DNA from: Yoonia sp.
Lineage (GTDB): Bacteria > Pseudomonadota > Alphaproteobacteria > Rhodobacterales > Rhodobacteraceae
Reading direction: 5' to 3'
Assembly: GCF_017854415.1 (NCBI RefSeq)
Contig: NZ_JAFMHR010000002.1
Location: forward strand, 1-62,587
Length of the DNA: 62,587 bases
The notes beneath the pieces are model-generated. The model made no database searches. It had not been told where the DNA came from and saw only the letters and a program-made list of their open reading frames with translations. Positions 8,985 through 17,412 of the stretch are shown in pieces. The first letter of the stretch is position 1; each line of letters opens with the position of its first letter. The position numbers were made by a program, and so were the translations under genes.

Positions 8985-9080
8985 AATTAACCCGTGAATA
9001 ATTTATTGCACATTTCATAAATACCAACCTTTTCATATACTAATCCATCAATAAAATCCGTGGCTTCCATTGTTGACACC

Positions 9081-9539
9081 TTACGGTTGTCTTTCAAAGA
9101 CGTTTTCCAAAATAATCCCAAGACGGTCTGCATCTTCTTGCGTAAAGATATCGGGCTGATCGCTGTCGATATCAAAAACTGCAATCAAATTACCGTCCGA
9201 ATTGAACACGGGCAAGACCAGCTCCGATTGGGTGCTGCTTGCGCAAGCGATATGGCCAGTGAACGCATTGACGTCAGGCACCAGCTGCACTTTTTGCGTG
9301 CGCGCCGCTGCGCCGCAAACCCCGCGTTCAAATGGAATGACAAGGCAGCCATGCCCGCCTTGGTATGGTCCGATCTTTAACGTTTCCGGCGCGGTCACGC
9401 GGTAAAATCCGGTCCAGTCAAAACGGCTATCTGCGTGATGCACTTCGCAAGCGACGGTTGCCATCAGGGCCACCTGATCATCTTCGCCCTCAGTCAGGGC
9501 GGTAATCGACTTGGCTAGGTCATCGTAGTTTACGTGCAT
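9081..9539 (-). CDS. msrC: GAF-domain free methionine-(R)-sulfoxide reductase
   Basis: A 152-residue single GAF domain. It carries the fRMsr hallmarks: DWTGFYRV, GPYQGGHGCLVIPFERGVCG with two of the redox cysteines, and DVNAFTGHIACAS with the third, followed by SELVLPVF. The family reduces free (not protein-bound) methionine-(R)-sulfoxide in the cytoplasm using three cysteines. The stop lies nine bases after an MDR dehydrogenase gene's region on the same strand, so the two may be cotranscribed. Its place next to a methionine-forming operon fits methionine economy, but it is upstream of that operon's own promoter region. Confidence 0.82.
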   Translation of the reverse strand: MHVNYDDLAKSITALTEGEDDQVALMATVACEVHHADSRFDWTGFYRVTAPETLKIGPYQGGHGCLVIPFERGVCGAAARTQKVQLVPDVNAFTGHIACASSTQSELVLPVFNSDGNLIAVFDIDSDQPDIFTQEDADRLGIILENVFERQP

Positions 9540-9548
9540 CTTGGATCC

Positions 9549-10628
9549 TTATTCTGGGGTGCCGACAGTCAGTACGATTTTACCTGTATAGGCTTTATCT
9601 GCGAATGCGGATTGCGCTTTCGCAATGTCGCGCAGGGGAAACTGTGCTGCCACAAGTGGCACAACATCGCCGTTCTCTATTCGTTTGACCAGATTGCCAA
9701 ACACTTCGGGTTCAAGTGCTGTGCATCCAAAAAACTGCAGGTCTTTGAGGTAAAGCGTGCGTACATCCAATTCAACGACTGGACCGCCAACAGCCCCCGC
9801 GACTGCATAGCGTCCCTTTGGGCGCAGCAGATCCAGCAAGCTTGGGAATTTATCGCCTGCGACCAGATCTATCACGACGTCGACGCTGCTATGACCCAGC
9901 AAGGCCACATAATCGGCTGTGCGATCAACAATTGTCTTCGCGCCGATGTCGCGCAACGACAGGGCCTTGGCGGGACTAGTCACCGCAATAACATGTGCGC
10001 CGCGCGCTTTGGCAAGCTGCACCGCCGCTGACCCCACCCCGCCCGAAGCACCGGTGATCAAGACAGTTTCACCCGATTGTAACGCCGTCCGCGCCAGCAT
10101 GTTTTCAGCGGTAGAATAGGAACAGGGAAACGACGCAAGCGCCACATCACTTAAAGGACTGTTCACCGCGTAGGCATGCCGCGCGGCCACGACACAGAAC
10201 TGTGCAAACCCTCCATCGCATTCAGAGCCCAGAAACCAGGGCTGATCGCGCATTTCCCCACCCGCTTCGACCAGACAAGGCTCTACGATCACGCGCTCGC
10301 CGATGCGCGCGACATCAACCCCTGCGCCTACCGCTACGATCCGTCCGCAAACATCGATCCCTTGGATGCGCGGGAACTGCAACGCCTCACCAGCCCAACT
10401 TGCATCGTCTGCGTCATTGTCCCCTTTGGAATACCAGCCAACGCGCGTGTTGATATCCGTGTTGTTCACGCCAGCGGCAGCGACTGCTATCAAAACTTCG
10501 CCAGTTTTCGGGGCAGGTCGTGGCAGATCGTCACGCCAGATCAGGCACTCCGGGCCTCCATGTCCTGTCAGGGCCACGCCATACATCGTTGCATCATCCG
10601 TCATCAGAACTGTCCCACTTGTTTGCAT
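9549..10628 (-). CDS. MDR-family zinc-binding alcohol dehydrogenase-like / quinone oxidoreductase-like protein
   Basis: A 359-residue medium-chain dehydrogenase/reductase. GroES-like N-terminal half (EVLIAVAAAGVNNTDINTR) and Rossmann half with GASGGVGSAAVQLAKARGA around residue 190. The usual catalytic-zinc Cys is replaced by Asn-Asn-Thr in NNTDINTR, as in zinc-independent quinone oxidoreductases, so an NADPH-dependent reductase is more likely than a true alcohol dehydrogenase. The substrate is unknown. The track start is kept, but the ATG giving MYGVALTG is also plausible, because no strong ribosome-binding site precedes either. The msrC-like gene follows nine bases later. A divergent gamma-glutamyltransferase-family gene begins 106 bases away. 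Confidence 0.78.
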   Translation of the reverse strand: MQTSGTVLMTDDATMYGVALTGHGGPECLIWRDDLPRPAPKTGEVLIAVAAAGVNNTDINTRVGWYSKGDNDADDASWAGEALQFPRIQGIDVCGRIVAVGAGVDVARIGERVIVEPCLVEAGGEMRDQPWFLGSECDGGFAQFCVVAARHAYAVNSPLSDVALASFPCSYSTAENMLARTALQSGETVLITGASGGVGSAAVQLAKARGAHVIAVTSPAKALSLRDIGAKTIVDRTADYVALLGHSSVDVVIDLVAGDKFPSLLDLLRPKGRYAVAGAVGGPVVELDVRTLYLKDLQFFGCTALEPEVFGNLVKRIENGDVVPLVAAQFPLRDIAKAQSAFADKAYTGKIVLTVGTPE

Positions 10629-10734
10629 GTCACGCTACGCCTGCGTTCGCACAAGGAAAAGCCCCGACCGCAGATTGGCATTGCACCCGCGCATAAGCAG
10701 CTTAAGTTCTGGCTTCAAATAAGAGGAATGGATC

Positions 10735-12309
10735 ATGCGCGACTTTCACCAACCCGGACGCTCGGCTGTTTATGCAACCAACGGCATGTGCGCCACATCG
10801 CACCCTTTGGCCGCCAAAGTGGCCGTGCAAATGATGGAAGCGGGCGGTAACGCCATGGACGCCGCCATTGCAGGCGCGGTGTTGTTGGGCTTTTGCGAAC
10901 CACAAATGACCGGGCTTGGCGGCGATTGCTTTGTGTTGATGACACCGCCTGGTGAAGACCGCGTTGTTGCATTGAACGGATCAGGCCGTGCGCCTGCGGG
11001 CATTGATGCAGATAAACTGCGCGCCAAGGGCGACGCGATCGCGCTTTTCTCTGCCGATGCGGTATCCGTACCGGGGGCCGTTGACGCGTTTTGCCAGTTG
11101 TCCAAAGACTGGGGCAACTTGGGGCTAAAGGCCGTGCTCGCGCCGTCTATTCATTACGCTGAAAACGGTATCCCTGTTGCGGAACGTGTGGCCTCTGACT
11201 GGGTCGGCGGTATGGGCAACTTGTCTGGCGTCGCGCGTGATATGTTCTTGCTGGACGGTAAGGCCCCTCAGCCGGGACAAATGTTTACCGCACCCAAACA
11301 GGCCGAAGTCTTGCGACGCATCGCCATGGAAGGGCGCGCAGGTTTTTACGAAGGCGAGGTTGCCGAAGACATGGTCGCCAGCCTGAACGCCTTGGGTGGC
11401 ACACATACCTTGGACGATTTCGCGAACACGGCTTGCGAATACACTGCACCGATCACAGGTAATTACGCTGGACTTGATCTGTTCGAGCATCCACCAAACG
11501 GGCAAGGTGCCACTGCGATCTTGTTGCTGAATATGCTCAAGCACTTCGACATCGCGGGCATGGACCCGTGGGGATCAGAGCGTGCGCATATCGAGGCAGA
11601 AGCAACCAAACTTGCCTATGACGTACGCAACAAATTCATGGCCGATCCCGACTATATGGATAGGCTAGACTACATGACTTCGCCTGAAACTGCCGAAAAG
11701 TTCGCTGCTATGATTGACCCCAAGCGCGTGCTGCCTGCTGGTTTTTCCGGAGTAGAGGCGACACATAAAGATACGATTTACATCACCGTGGTCGACAAAG
11801 ACCGCATGTGTGTTTCATTAATTTTTTCGATCTTCAAAGACTTCGGGTCAGGCATCGCATCCGACAAGTTCGGTGTGCTTTTCCAAAACCGGGGCGCAGG
11901 TTTCACCCTCGAGAAAGGTCACCCGAACGAGGTAGGACCGGGCAAGCGCCCGATGCACACGATCATTCCAGCGATCCTTAAGAAGGATAACAAAGTTTAC
12001 ATGCCATTCGGGGTGATGGGCGGGCAGTACCAGTCTACGGGTCACGCGCGCTTTGTGACCAACGTCACTGATTTCGGACTTTCACCGCAGGCCGCAATCA
12101 ACGGCCCGCGCTGCTTTGCCGAACTGAATAAACTAAACGTCGAGGACGGCTATAGCGACACCGTAAAAGCAGAGCTTTCGGCGATTGGTCACGATGTGCA
12201 AAAACCCGTAACAGCCATTGGCGGCGCGCAGGCAATCTTGTTGCATGAAAATGGCGTGCTTGAAGGCGGCAGTGATCCACGCAAAGACGGGTGCGCATTA
12301 GGATACTAA
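10735..12309 (+). CDS. Gamma-glutamyltransferase family protein (Ntn hydrolase)
   Basis: A 524-residue protein with the whole GGT fold: MCATSHPLAAKVAVQMMEAG and GGNAMDAAIAGA near the N-terminus, GLGGDCF, and the autocleavage region KDTIYITVVDKD near residue 350, where the Thr would become the N-terminal nucleophile of the small subunit. There is no signal peptide, unlike periplasmic Ggt, so it is predicted cytoplasmic. The C-terminal part has MGGQYQSTGHARFVTN, common to GGT-like proteins of unknown substrate. GAGGA precedes the ATG. It could cleave a gamma-glutamyl amide, or act like the related acylases. A terminator hairpin follows just after the stop. Confidence 0.82.
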   Translation: MRDFHQPGRSAVYATNGMCATSHPLAAKVAVQMMEAGGNAMDAAIAGAVLLGFCEPQMTGLGGDCFVLMTPPGEDRVVALNGSGRAPAGIDADKLRAKGDAIALFSADAVSVPGAVDAFCQLSKDWGNLGLKAVLAPSIHYAENGIPVAERVASDWVGGMGNLSGVARDMFLLDGKAPQPGQMFTAPKQAEVLRRIAMEGRAGFYEGEVAEDMVASLNALGGTHTLDDFANTACEYTAPITGNYAGLDLFEHPPNGQGATAILLLNMLKHFDIAGMDPWGSERAHIEAEATKLAYDVRNKFMADPDYMDRLDYMTSPETAEKFAAMIDPKRVLPAGFSGVEATHKDTIYITVVDKDRMCVSLIFSIFKDFGSGIASDKFGVLFQNRGAGFTLEKGHPNEVGPGKRPMHTIIPAILKKDNKVYMPFGVMGGQYQSTGHARFVTNVTDFGLSPQAAINGPRCFAELNKLNVEDGYSDTVKAELSAIGHDVQKPVTAIGGAQAILLHENGVLEGGSDPRKDGCALGY

Positions 12310-12315
12310 AAAGTA

Positions 12316-12335
12316 GGGCGGGGGTTTCCCCGCCC
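12316..12335. terminator. Terminator hairpin between convergent genes
   Basis: GGGCGGGG and CCCCGCCC pair around a GTTT loop, seven bases after the gamma-glutamyltransferase-family stop and just before the end of the opposing membrane-protein gene. The perfect eight-pair GC stem suits a bidirectional terminator, although there is no long T run. Confidence 0.7.
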
Positions 12336-12341
12336 GACCGT

Positions 12342-12734
12342 TCAGCCCGCGCGCAATGACCGTAAAAACAGCCCGATCCCGCCAACGAGCAAAACAAGAA
12401 TAACGATCAAATCAAACGCGCTCATCCGTGCAAGTTGCAGCGTCATATTTGCGATTACACCAAAGATCAGCGCGACCATTGATCCACCGGCAAGCAGCCA
12501 GCCAATCCAGTTCTTGGAACTGTAAAAGATCATCCCGACGCCGAACATAAACGGAATGAGCACCATGCCCGACGTGATCGGCACGCCACCAATGCCGAAC
12601 ACCCGCGATCCAAAGCCGAAATTGGGCCGCACGATGATCCCGTTCAGCAGCATATAGCCGCCACCGATCATCATAATCAGACCGATGAGGAACGTTCCCG
12701 TTCCGCCGTTGCTGCCGCCTGCGCCTCGTGCCAT
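12342..12734 (-). CDS. Small membrane protein of unknown function (four predicted helices)
   Basis: About 130 residues. After a Gly-rich start (MARGAGGSNGGTG) there are hydrophobic stretches at roughly 14-30, 45-65, 72-95 and 105-125, with an Arg-rich tail, so an inner-membrane protein is predicted. The track start lies 16 codons upstream, but GGAG six bases before the internal ATG makes that the better start. I do not recognise a family. It lies 62 bases downstream of the FMN-reductase gene on the same strand and converges with the GGT-family gene. Confidence 0.65.
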   Translation of the reverse strand: MARGAGGSNGGTGTFLIGLIMMIGGGYMLLNGIIVRPNFGFGSRVFGIGGVPITSGMVLIPFMFGVGMIFYSSKNWIGWLLAGGSMVALIFGVIANMTLQLARMSAFDLIVILVLLVGGIGLFLRSLRAG

Positions 12735-12796
12735 GAAAGTCTCCGCTTTGTGGGTCCTGGTTTTTGTATCCCAGTCATTCAAGCTTTGCTAGCTGA

Positions 12797-13327
12797 TCAA
12801 ATCCGTGCCTTCAATGCGTCCATCAACGCGGTCAGGTTCTTAATGTAAACCTCGCCGGTCAGTTTGCCGTTATCGTCGAATTCATTGCTGGAATTCGCCA
12901 ACATGATCTCTGGTCCTTGTAAGATGTCGGGACGAAACGCCGTCATCGCATGGCGCAACGAATACTGTGACCGCTCACCGCCTGCACGCCCCGCAGCGGC
13001 GGACATGATGGCGACCGGTTTCCCGCTCCATGGTGCGCCTTTGGTACGGCTGACCCAATCCAACGCGTTCTTGAGCGACCCTGACAGTGCTTTGTTGTAT
13101 TCGGGCGTTGCGATGATCACCGCGTCCGCAGCCGCGATCTGATCGGCCAGCGTCTGCACTGATGCGGGAACGCCTTCGGCGGCCTCTAGGTCACCATTAT
13201 AGAGCGGCAAATTGATGTCGCCTTCGATGAATGTATCCGCGTTGAAAATCGCGGCCGCATTGCGCATCAAAAGTGTATTTGTGGACGCCTTGCGCAGCGA
13301 TCCAGAGATACCAAGTAGGGTGGTCAT
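12797..13327 (-). CDS. NADPH-dependent FMN reductase family protein
   Basis: About 176 residues with a flavodoxin-like fold. The FMN phosphate loop GISGSLRKASTN is near the start, then TPEYNKALSGSLKNALDW near residue 80 and AGRAGG, typical of the chromate/quinone reductases ChrR and YieF. It should reduce FMN, quinones or metals with NAD(P)H in the cytosol. The track start is 14 codons too early; GGAG precedes the internal ATG (MTTLLGISG). It is divergent from a ThDP-enzyme gene across about 118 bases. Confidence 0.8.
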   Translation of the reverse strand: MTTLLGISGSLRKASTNTLLMRNAAAIFNADTFIEGDINLPLYNGDLEAAEGVPASVQTLADQIAAADAVIIATPEYNKALSGSLKNALDWVSRTKGAPWSGKPVAIMSAAAGRAGGERSQYSLRHAMTAFRPDILQGPEIMLANSSNEFDDNGKLTGEVYIKNLTALMDALKARI

Positions 13328-13445
13328 TGTGGGCTCCTGTCCATTGTTACCTGTCCAACTAGAGCCCAATCAGAAATTAGCCATAGCAACGGTTGCACAG
13401 GCGCTGTGCGTGTCCCATTCTAGATCCACAAAGCGGGAGGTGGCG

Positions 13446-15098
13446 ATGATCCGACACGGTGGAAAAATACTTAGCGACCAGTTGTTAAAGCTTGGCGTGC
13501 GTCGTGTCTTTTCGGTGCCCGGCGAAAGCTTTCTAGCGGCCCTTGATGGGCTTTATGACAGCGGTATTCCCAACATCGTGTGCCGCCAAGAAGGCGGTGC
13601 CGCGATGATGGCCGAAGCTTACGGCAAAATGACTGGCAAGCCCGGAGTCTGTTTTGTCACGCGCGGTCCGGGTGCTGCAAACGCGTCGGCGGGCATTCAT
13701 ATTGCGATGCAAGATAGCACGCCAATGGTGCTATTTGTGGGCCAGATCGACAACCGCCACACTGATCGCGAAACCTTTCAAGAAGTTGACTATAAAGCCA
13801 TGTTTGGCGGGTTGGCCAAATGGGTCGCCCAAGTGAACGACACTGACCGTTTGCCCGAATACATCGGGCGCGCCTTTGCTGTGGCGATGTCGGGCAGACC
13901 CGGACCGGTGGTTCTTGCGTTGCCGGAAAACATGCTAAGTGCTGCAGCCGATGTGCCTGATCTGCGCTTGACCAAGCGTCTGAAAACAGTGCTGAGCGCT
14001 GACACACTGCAAGCCATCATGCATGCTTTGGCTGAGTCTGAACGCCCGTTGATTGTGGCTGGCGGCCCGCATTGGAACGCTGAGGCGCGCACCGATTTGC
14101 AAGCTTTCGCCGAACGGCAGCAAGTGCCAGTAGCCCTAGGCTTTCGCAGGCAAGACTACATGGACAATCACCACGCCAATTATGCCGGAGATCTGAACGT
14201 CGGCATCAATCCAAGACTGGCCGCGCGCGTGCGTGATGCGGATTTCTTGCTGCTTCTCGGCACGCGATTGGGTGACATTGAAACCCAAGGTTACACGCTG
14301 ATCGACCCTGCTGATCCGCAAAAAACGATCATTCATATCCATGCCGACGCCGATGAAATCGGGCGGGTTTATACTCCTGATATCGGCATATCCGCCACAG
14401 CGCCCGCCGCATTGCGGCAACTGGCAAATGCCAGCCCCGCCGGTGATTGGTTCACGTGGACTGCCGCCGCCCGCAACGATTACGAAGCATGGCTGGCCCC
14501 ACAGGAAAGCCCCGGCGCGCTTAAGCAAGAAGACGTCATCAAATGGCTGTCTGACAATTTGCCGGATGATGCGGTTTTGACTAACGGGGCAGGCAACTAT
14601 GCAGCATGGTTGCATCGATATTTCGTGTACAAACAACACGGAACCCAGCTTGCGCCGACGTCCGGTTCGATGGGCTACGGGTTTCCCGCTGCGATCTCTG
14701 CATCGTTGGAATACCCTGACCGCACAGTCGTTTGCTTGGCAGGTGACGGCTGTTTCCAGATGACCTGCAACGAGATGTCGACCGCCGTGCAACACGGGGC
14801 CAAGCCCATCGTGATCGTGATGAACAATGGCCGCTATGGCACCATTCGCATGCATCAGGAAAAACACTATCCGGGCCGTGTTTCAGGGACCGCCTTGACC
14901 AATCCCGACTTTGCCGCACTTGCGCGTGCCTACGGCGGGCATGGCGAAGTTGTCGAAACCTCTGCCGATTTTCCGGCGGCATTCAAACGTGCCAAGGCTG
15001 CGGGCACAATCGCGATCATAGAATGCAAAGTGGATGAAGAAGCGCTGTCAACGGGGGCGACCCTTAGCGCCGTGCGCGCGGCGGCAATGAAAAGTTAA
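13446..15098 (+). CDS. ThDP-dependent enzyme, acetolactate synthase-like family
   Basis: About 550 residues with the three-domain layout of POX/ALS enzymes: an N-terminal PYR domain with the activating glutamate in RQEGGAAMMAEAY (Glu49), a middle domain (about 190-330) and a C-terminal PP domain with the thiamine diphosphate motif GDGCFQMTCNEM near residue 432 ending at MNN. It is not linked to ilvH, so it is probably not the biosynthetic acetolactate synthase; a decarboxylase or carboligase with unknown 2-oxo-acid substrate is more likely. The track start extends 78 codons into the divergent gene; GGGAGG before the ATG at 13446 decides the start. Its stop overlaps bluB's stop at the shared TTAA. 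Confidence 0.8.
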   Translation: MIRHGGKILSDQLLKLGVRRVFSVPGESFLAALDGLYDSGIPNIVCRQEGGAAMMAEAYGKMTGKPGVCFVTRGPGAANASAGIHIAMQDSTPMVLFVGQIDNRHTDRETFQEVDYKAMFGGLAKWVAQVNDTDRLPEYIGRAFAVAMSGRPGPVVLALPENMLSAAADVPDLRLTKRLKTVLSADTLQAIMHALAESERPLIVAGGPHWNAEARTDLQAFAERQQVPVALGFRRQDYMDNHHANYAGDLNVGINPRLAARVRDADFLLLLGTRLGDIETQGYTLIDPADPQKTIIHIHADADEIGRVYTPDIGISATAPAALRQLANASPAGDWFTWTAAARNDYEAWLAPQESPGALKQEDVIKWLSDNLPDDAVLTNGAGNYAAWLHRYFVYKQHGTQLAPTSGSMGYGFPAAISASLEYPDRTVVCLAGDGCFQMTCNEMSTAVQHGAKPIVIVMNNGRYGTIRMHQEKHYPGRVSGTALTNPDFAALARAYGGHGEVVETSADFPAAFKRAKAAGTIAIIECKVDEEALSTGATLSAVRAAAMKS

Positions 15099-15718
15099 AC
15101 TTCTTGCCAGATAGTCTGGGTATTCTCTTGCCAATCACTGCGATGCAGTAGGGGGGTATCATCGCTTTGCGCGGCTTTGCCGATGCAAAGATAGCCCGTT
15201 AAACGCCAATCTTCGGGGACATCCAGCGTCTTTGCGATGGCTTCAGGATCAAGGATCGAAACCCACCCAAGCCCAAGATTTTCAGCGCGTGCTGCCAACC
15301 AAAGCGTATGGATTGCCGCGACTGTCGAATAGCTGAGCATTTCTGGCATCGTTTGCCGCCCCAACCCATGACCTGCCTTTGGCTTGGCTTTGGTAAACAC
15401 AGCAAGGTGCACAGGTGCGACGCGCAAACCTGCGAGCTTTAGCTTGTTGTAACTCGCTCGCTTAGCGTCGGCATAAATCGCAGCTGCTTTGGTGTTCTCC
15501 GCTTCAAAATTCGCAATCACAGCCTCACGCAAGGCAGGCGTCGTGATTTGCAAAACGCGCCAAGGTCGCGCGTTTCCGACGGACGGGGCCAGATCCATCG
15601 CTTCGCGCAAACGCTCTAGGACGTCGGGTGCAACGGGATCGGGCAGAAAGTGACGCACATCGCGACGCCAACGCAAAACATCGCGCAAAGCGTCTCGATG
15701 GTTTTGCGTCAACTCCAT
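15095..15718 (-). CDS. bluB: 5,6-dimethylbenzimidazole synthase BluB
   Basis: 207 residues of the nitroreductase-like BluB family, which fragments FMNH2 with oxygen to give dimethylbenzimidazole, the lower ligand of vitamin B12. The N-terminal RWRRDVRHFLPDPV, the helix APSVGNARPWRVLQI and the C-terminal ENLGLGWVSILDPE are characteristic. It is the last gene of a short minus-strand run (cobO, two Lin0512 genes, bluB), whose start abuts the stop of the preceding Lin0512 gene. The length is near the usual 200-230. Confidence 0.9.
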   Translation of the reverse strand: MELTQNHRDALRDVLRWRRDVRHFLPDPVAPDVLERLREAMDLAPSVGNARPWRVLQITTPALREAVIANFEAENTKAAAIYADAKRASYNKLKLAGLRVAPVHLAVFTKAKPKAGHGLGRQTMPEMLSYSTVAAIHTLWLAARAENLGLGWVSILDPEAIAKTLDVPEDWRLTGYLCIGKAAQSDDTPLLHRSDWQENTQTIWQEV

Positions 15719-16078
15719 TTAGGTCTGCGCCCATTTCCCCACTTGGCTGGGCAGAAACGCCTCAACCGATGCGGTGGCCACGACGGCCGTATCACCCGTT
15801 TCATCATTGGGAATATTCAGCCCGCCTTGGACGACATTCACCGTCGCACGGCCACGCGGTAGACCGGATTTCAACGCCTCGGCGTCGATCTTGTCCGGTT
15901 CTTGCACGGCCACTGTGACCTCCACGCGCATTTCGGTGTGCGACAAGTCGATGCTTTGAAAGATGGGCAGGGTAGAATGGCGGATCGCATCTTCGATCGC
16001 GCGGCGGGCGGCCTTTTGATAGTCCATCCCGTGCAGATCGTTGCCCATGCCCATTTCGATAATCACGCGTTGGTCCAT
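15719..16078 (-). CDS. Lin0512 family protein (copy 2)
   Basis: 119 residues with IIEMGMGNDLHGMDYQKAARRA at the start and VVQGGLNIP near the C-terminus, the pattern of the Lin0512 family (Pfam PF09585), whose function I do not know. It is clearly paralogous to the preceding gene: both have (E/G)MG(M/T), DY-QAARR, and V(T)V--GGL--P. Its start shares one base with the previous stop and its end abuts bluB, so both copies are embedded in the cobO-bluB operon. A role in adenosylcobalamin or lower-ligand metabolism is inference from context. The two might form a hetero-oligomer. Confidence 0.72.
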   Translation of the reverse strand: MDQRVIIEMGMGNDLHGMDYQKAARRAIEDAIRHSTLPIFQSIDLSHTEMRVEVTVAVQEPDKIDAEALKSGLPRGRATVNVVQGGLNIPNDETGDTAVVATASVEAFLPSQVGKWAQT

Positions 16079-16422
16079 TATGTGCGCTCCATCTCGAATG
16101 ATACGTTAATCGCTACATTGGCGATTACGGTCGGTTTGCCGTCAGGACGCGGCACATCAAGGCCGCCGTGATGGACGGTGATGGTGGGCTGACCATAAGG
16201 GAAAATATCCATCAAACTTGCGGTATCGACCTGATCAGGTTGCTGCACGCCGACTTGGACGTCGATCAGCATCGCCTCTTTGGGAAAACCAAACAGCTCT
16301 GCCATATTGATTGAGTTATGCCAAAGCGCATCTTGCAAACCACGCCGTGCGGCTTGGGTATAGTCTTGGCGGCGCAGGCTGGTGCCCATGCCGAATTCAG
16401 TAAGAACGCGGTGCTTGGCCAT
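16078..16422 (-). CDS. Lin0512 family protein (copy 1)
   Basis: 114 residues, paralogous to the next gene: VLTEFGMGTSLRRQDYTQAARRG then QPTITVHHGGLDVPR and a C-terminal IANVAINVSF. It belongs to the uncharacterised Lin0512 family. The start and stop each overlap a neighbour by one base, so its translation is tied to cobO. The two copies differ across most positions, suggesting an old duplication with separate roles rather than a recent copy. Confidence 0.72.
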   Translation of the reverse strand: MAKHRVLTEFGMGTSLRRQDYTQAARRGLQDALWHNSINMAELFGFPKEAMLIDVQVGVQQPDQVDTASLMDIFPYGQPTITVHHGGLDVPRPDGKPTVIANVAINVSFEMERT

Positions 16423-17030
16423 TAAAATTCAACCCCGATTTGCGCTTTGATGCCGGACCGGAACGGGTGTTTGATCAGTTCCATTTCGGTCACCAGATCG
16501 GCTAGTTCAATCAGGTCTTCATGCGCGTTGCGCCCTGTTAGAACGACGTGGGTCATTTCTGGCTTATGGTCACGCAAGAACTCCACGACTTCGGCAGCAC
16601 TGACGTAATCATAGCGGATTGCGATGTTGATTTCGTCCAGCAGCACCATGTGGTTGGTTTCATCAAGGATTAACTCCTTGGCCTTGCCCCATGCGGCTTG
16701 GGCCATTTCGATATCGCGGGACTTGTCTTGGGTTTCCCAGGTAAAGCCTTCGCCCATCGTGTGAAACGCGCAAGTATCCGTGAATTTTGCAAGGATCAGA
16801 TCACGCTCGCCGGTAGACATCCCGCCTTTGATAAACTGCACGACAGCGCATTTCATGTCATGCGCGATGCAGCGAAAAATCATCCCGAAAGCGGCCGAGG
16901 ATTTACCTTTGCCTTTGCCCGTATGGACGATCACCAGACCTTTCTTGTCGGTCTTGGTCGCCATGATCTTGTCACGCGCGGCTTTCTTTTTGGCCATCTT
17001 CATCGCGTGGCGGTCTGTATCTTCGGTCAT
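16422..17030 (-). CDS. cobO: Cob(I)yrinic acid a,c-diamide adenosyltransferase CobO
   Basis: 202 residues of the CobA/CobO/BtuR ATP:corrinoid adenosyltransferase family. The P-loop TGKGKGKSSAAFG is at residues 37-49, followed by QFIKGGMSTGERDL and the late motif HMVLLDEINIAIRYDYV. The enzyme attaches the adenosyl ligand to the cobalt of cobyrinate diamide after CobNST insertion. GGAGG five bases before the ATG supports the start. It heads the minus-strand run with two Lin0512 genes and bluB, divergent from a small lipoprotein gene. The length fits the family. Confidence 0.9.
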   Translation of the reverse strand: MTEDTDRHAMKMAKKKAARDKIMATKTDKKGLVIVHTGKGKGKSSAAFGMIFRCIAHDMKCAVVQFIKGGMSTGERDLILAKFTDTCAFHTMGEGFTWETQDKSRDIEMAQAAWGKAKELILDETNHMVLLDEINIAIRYDYVSAAEVVEFLRDHKPEMTHVVLTGRNAHEDLIELADLVTEMELIKHPFRSGIKAQIGVEF

Positions 17031-17109
17031 GGTATCCTCCGGTCATGCATAAAGGTTTTGTTAACCTCAAACGGGCACAACTGAACGCTAACGAAAATGG
17101 GGTAGTGCG

Positions 17110-17412
17110 ATGCGATATCAGTTGGCTGGGACCATACTTGTGGCAGCGTCATTGGCTGCATGCAATACCGCATCGCCGGGGTTTATGGGGGCGGATGTGC
17201 AAACAGTGACTGTTGATGGCAGCACATTTGATGTCCGCCGCAAAGGTGATCGCGTCGAGTTAATCCGCACTAACCGCGAGGCGGTTTTTTCTTTGCGCAG
17301 CATTGTTCCGCGCGCGGCTGAGGCAGTTGTCGCGGCAACAGGCTGCGCCCCAAAAGACGGAACTTGGACTGGTGATCAAGCCGTCATGCGGGTGCGGGTG
17401 GACTGCCCCTAG
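17110..17412 (+). CDS. Small predicted lipoprotein
   Basis: 100 residues with a signal sequence and a lipobox (LAAC, Cys18), so an envelope lipoprotein is predicted. The mature part has paired beta-like stretches (VQTVTVDGSTFDVRRKGDRVELIRTN) and two later cysteines (GCAPKDG and VDCP) that could form a disulfide. I do not recognise a family. Its last codons and cobN's stop share CTAG. It sits alone on the plus strand inside the cobalamin region, without visible metabolic connection. Confidence 0.65.
   Translation: MRYQLAGTILVAASLAACNTASPGFMGADVQTVTVDGSTFDVRRKGDRVELIRTNREAVFSLRSIVPRAAEAVVAATGCAPKDGTWTGDQAVMRVRVDCP

Noticed and set aside
14136-14867. 243-residue minus-strand ORF inside the ThDP-enzyme gene
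   Set aside because: It lies wholly antisense to a well-supported ThDP enzyme and has no recognisable domain; GC-rich codon bias opens such frames.
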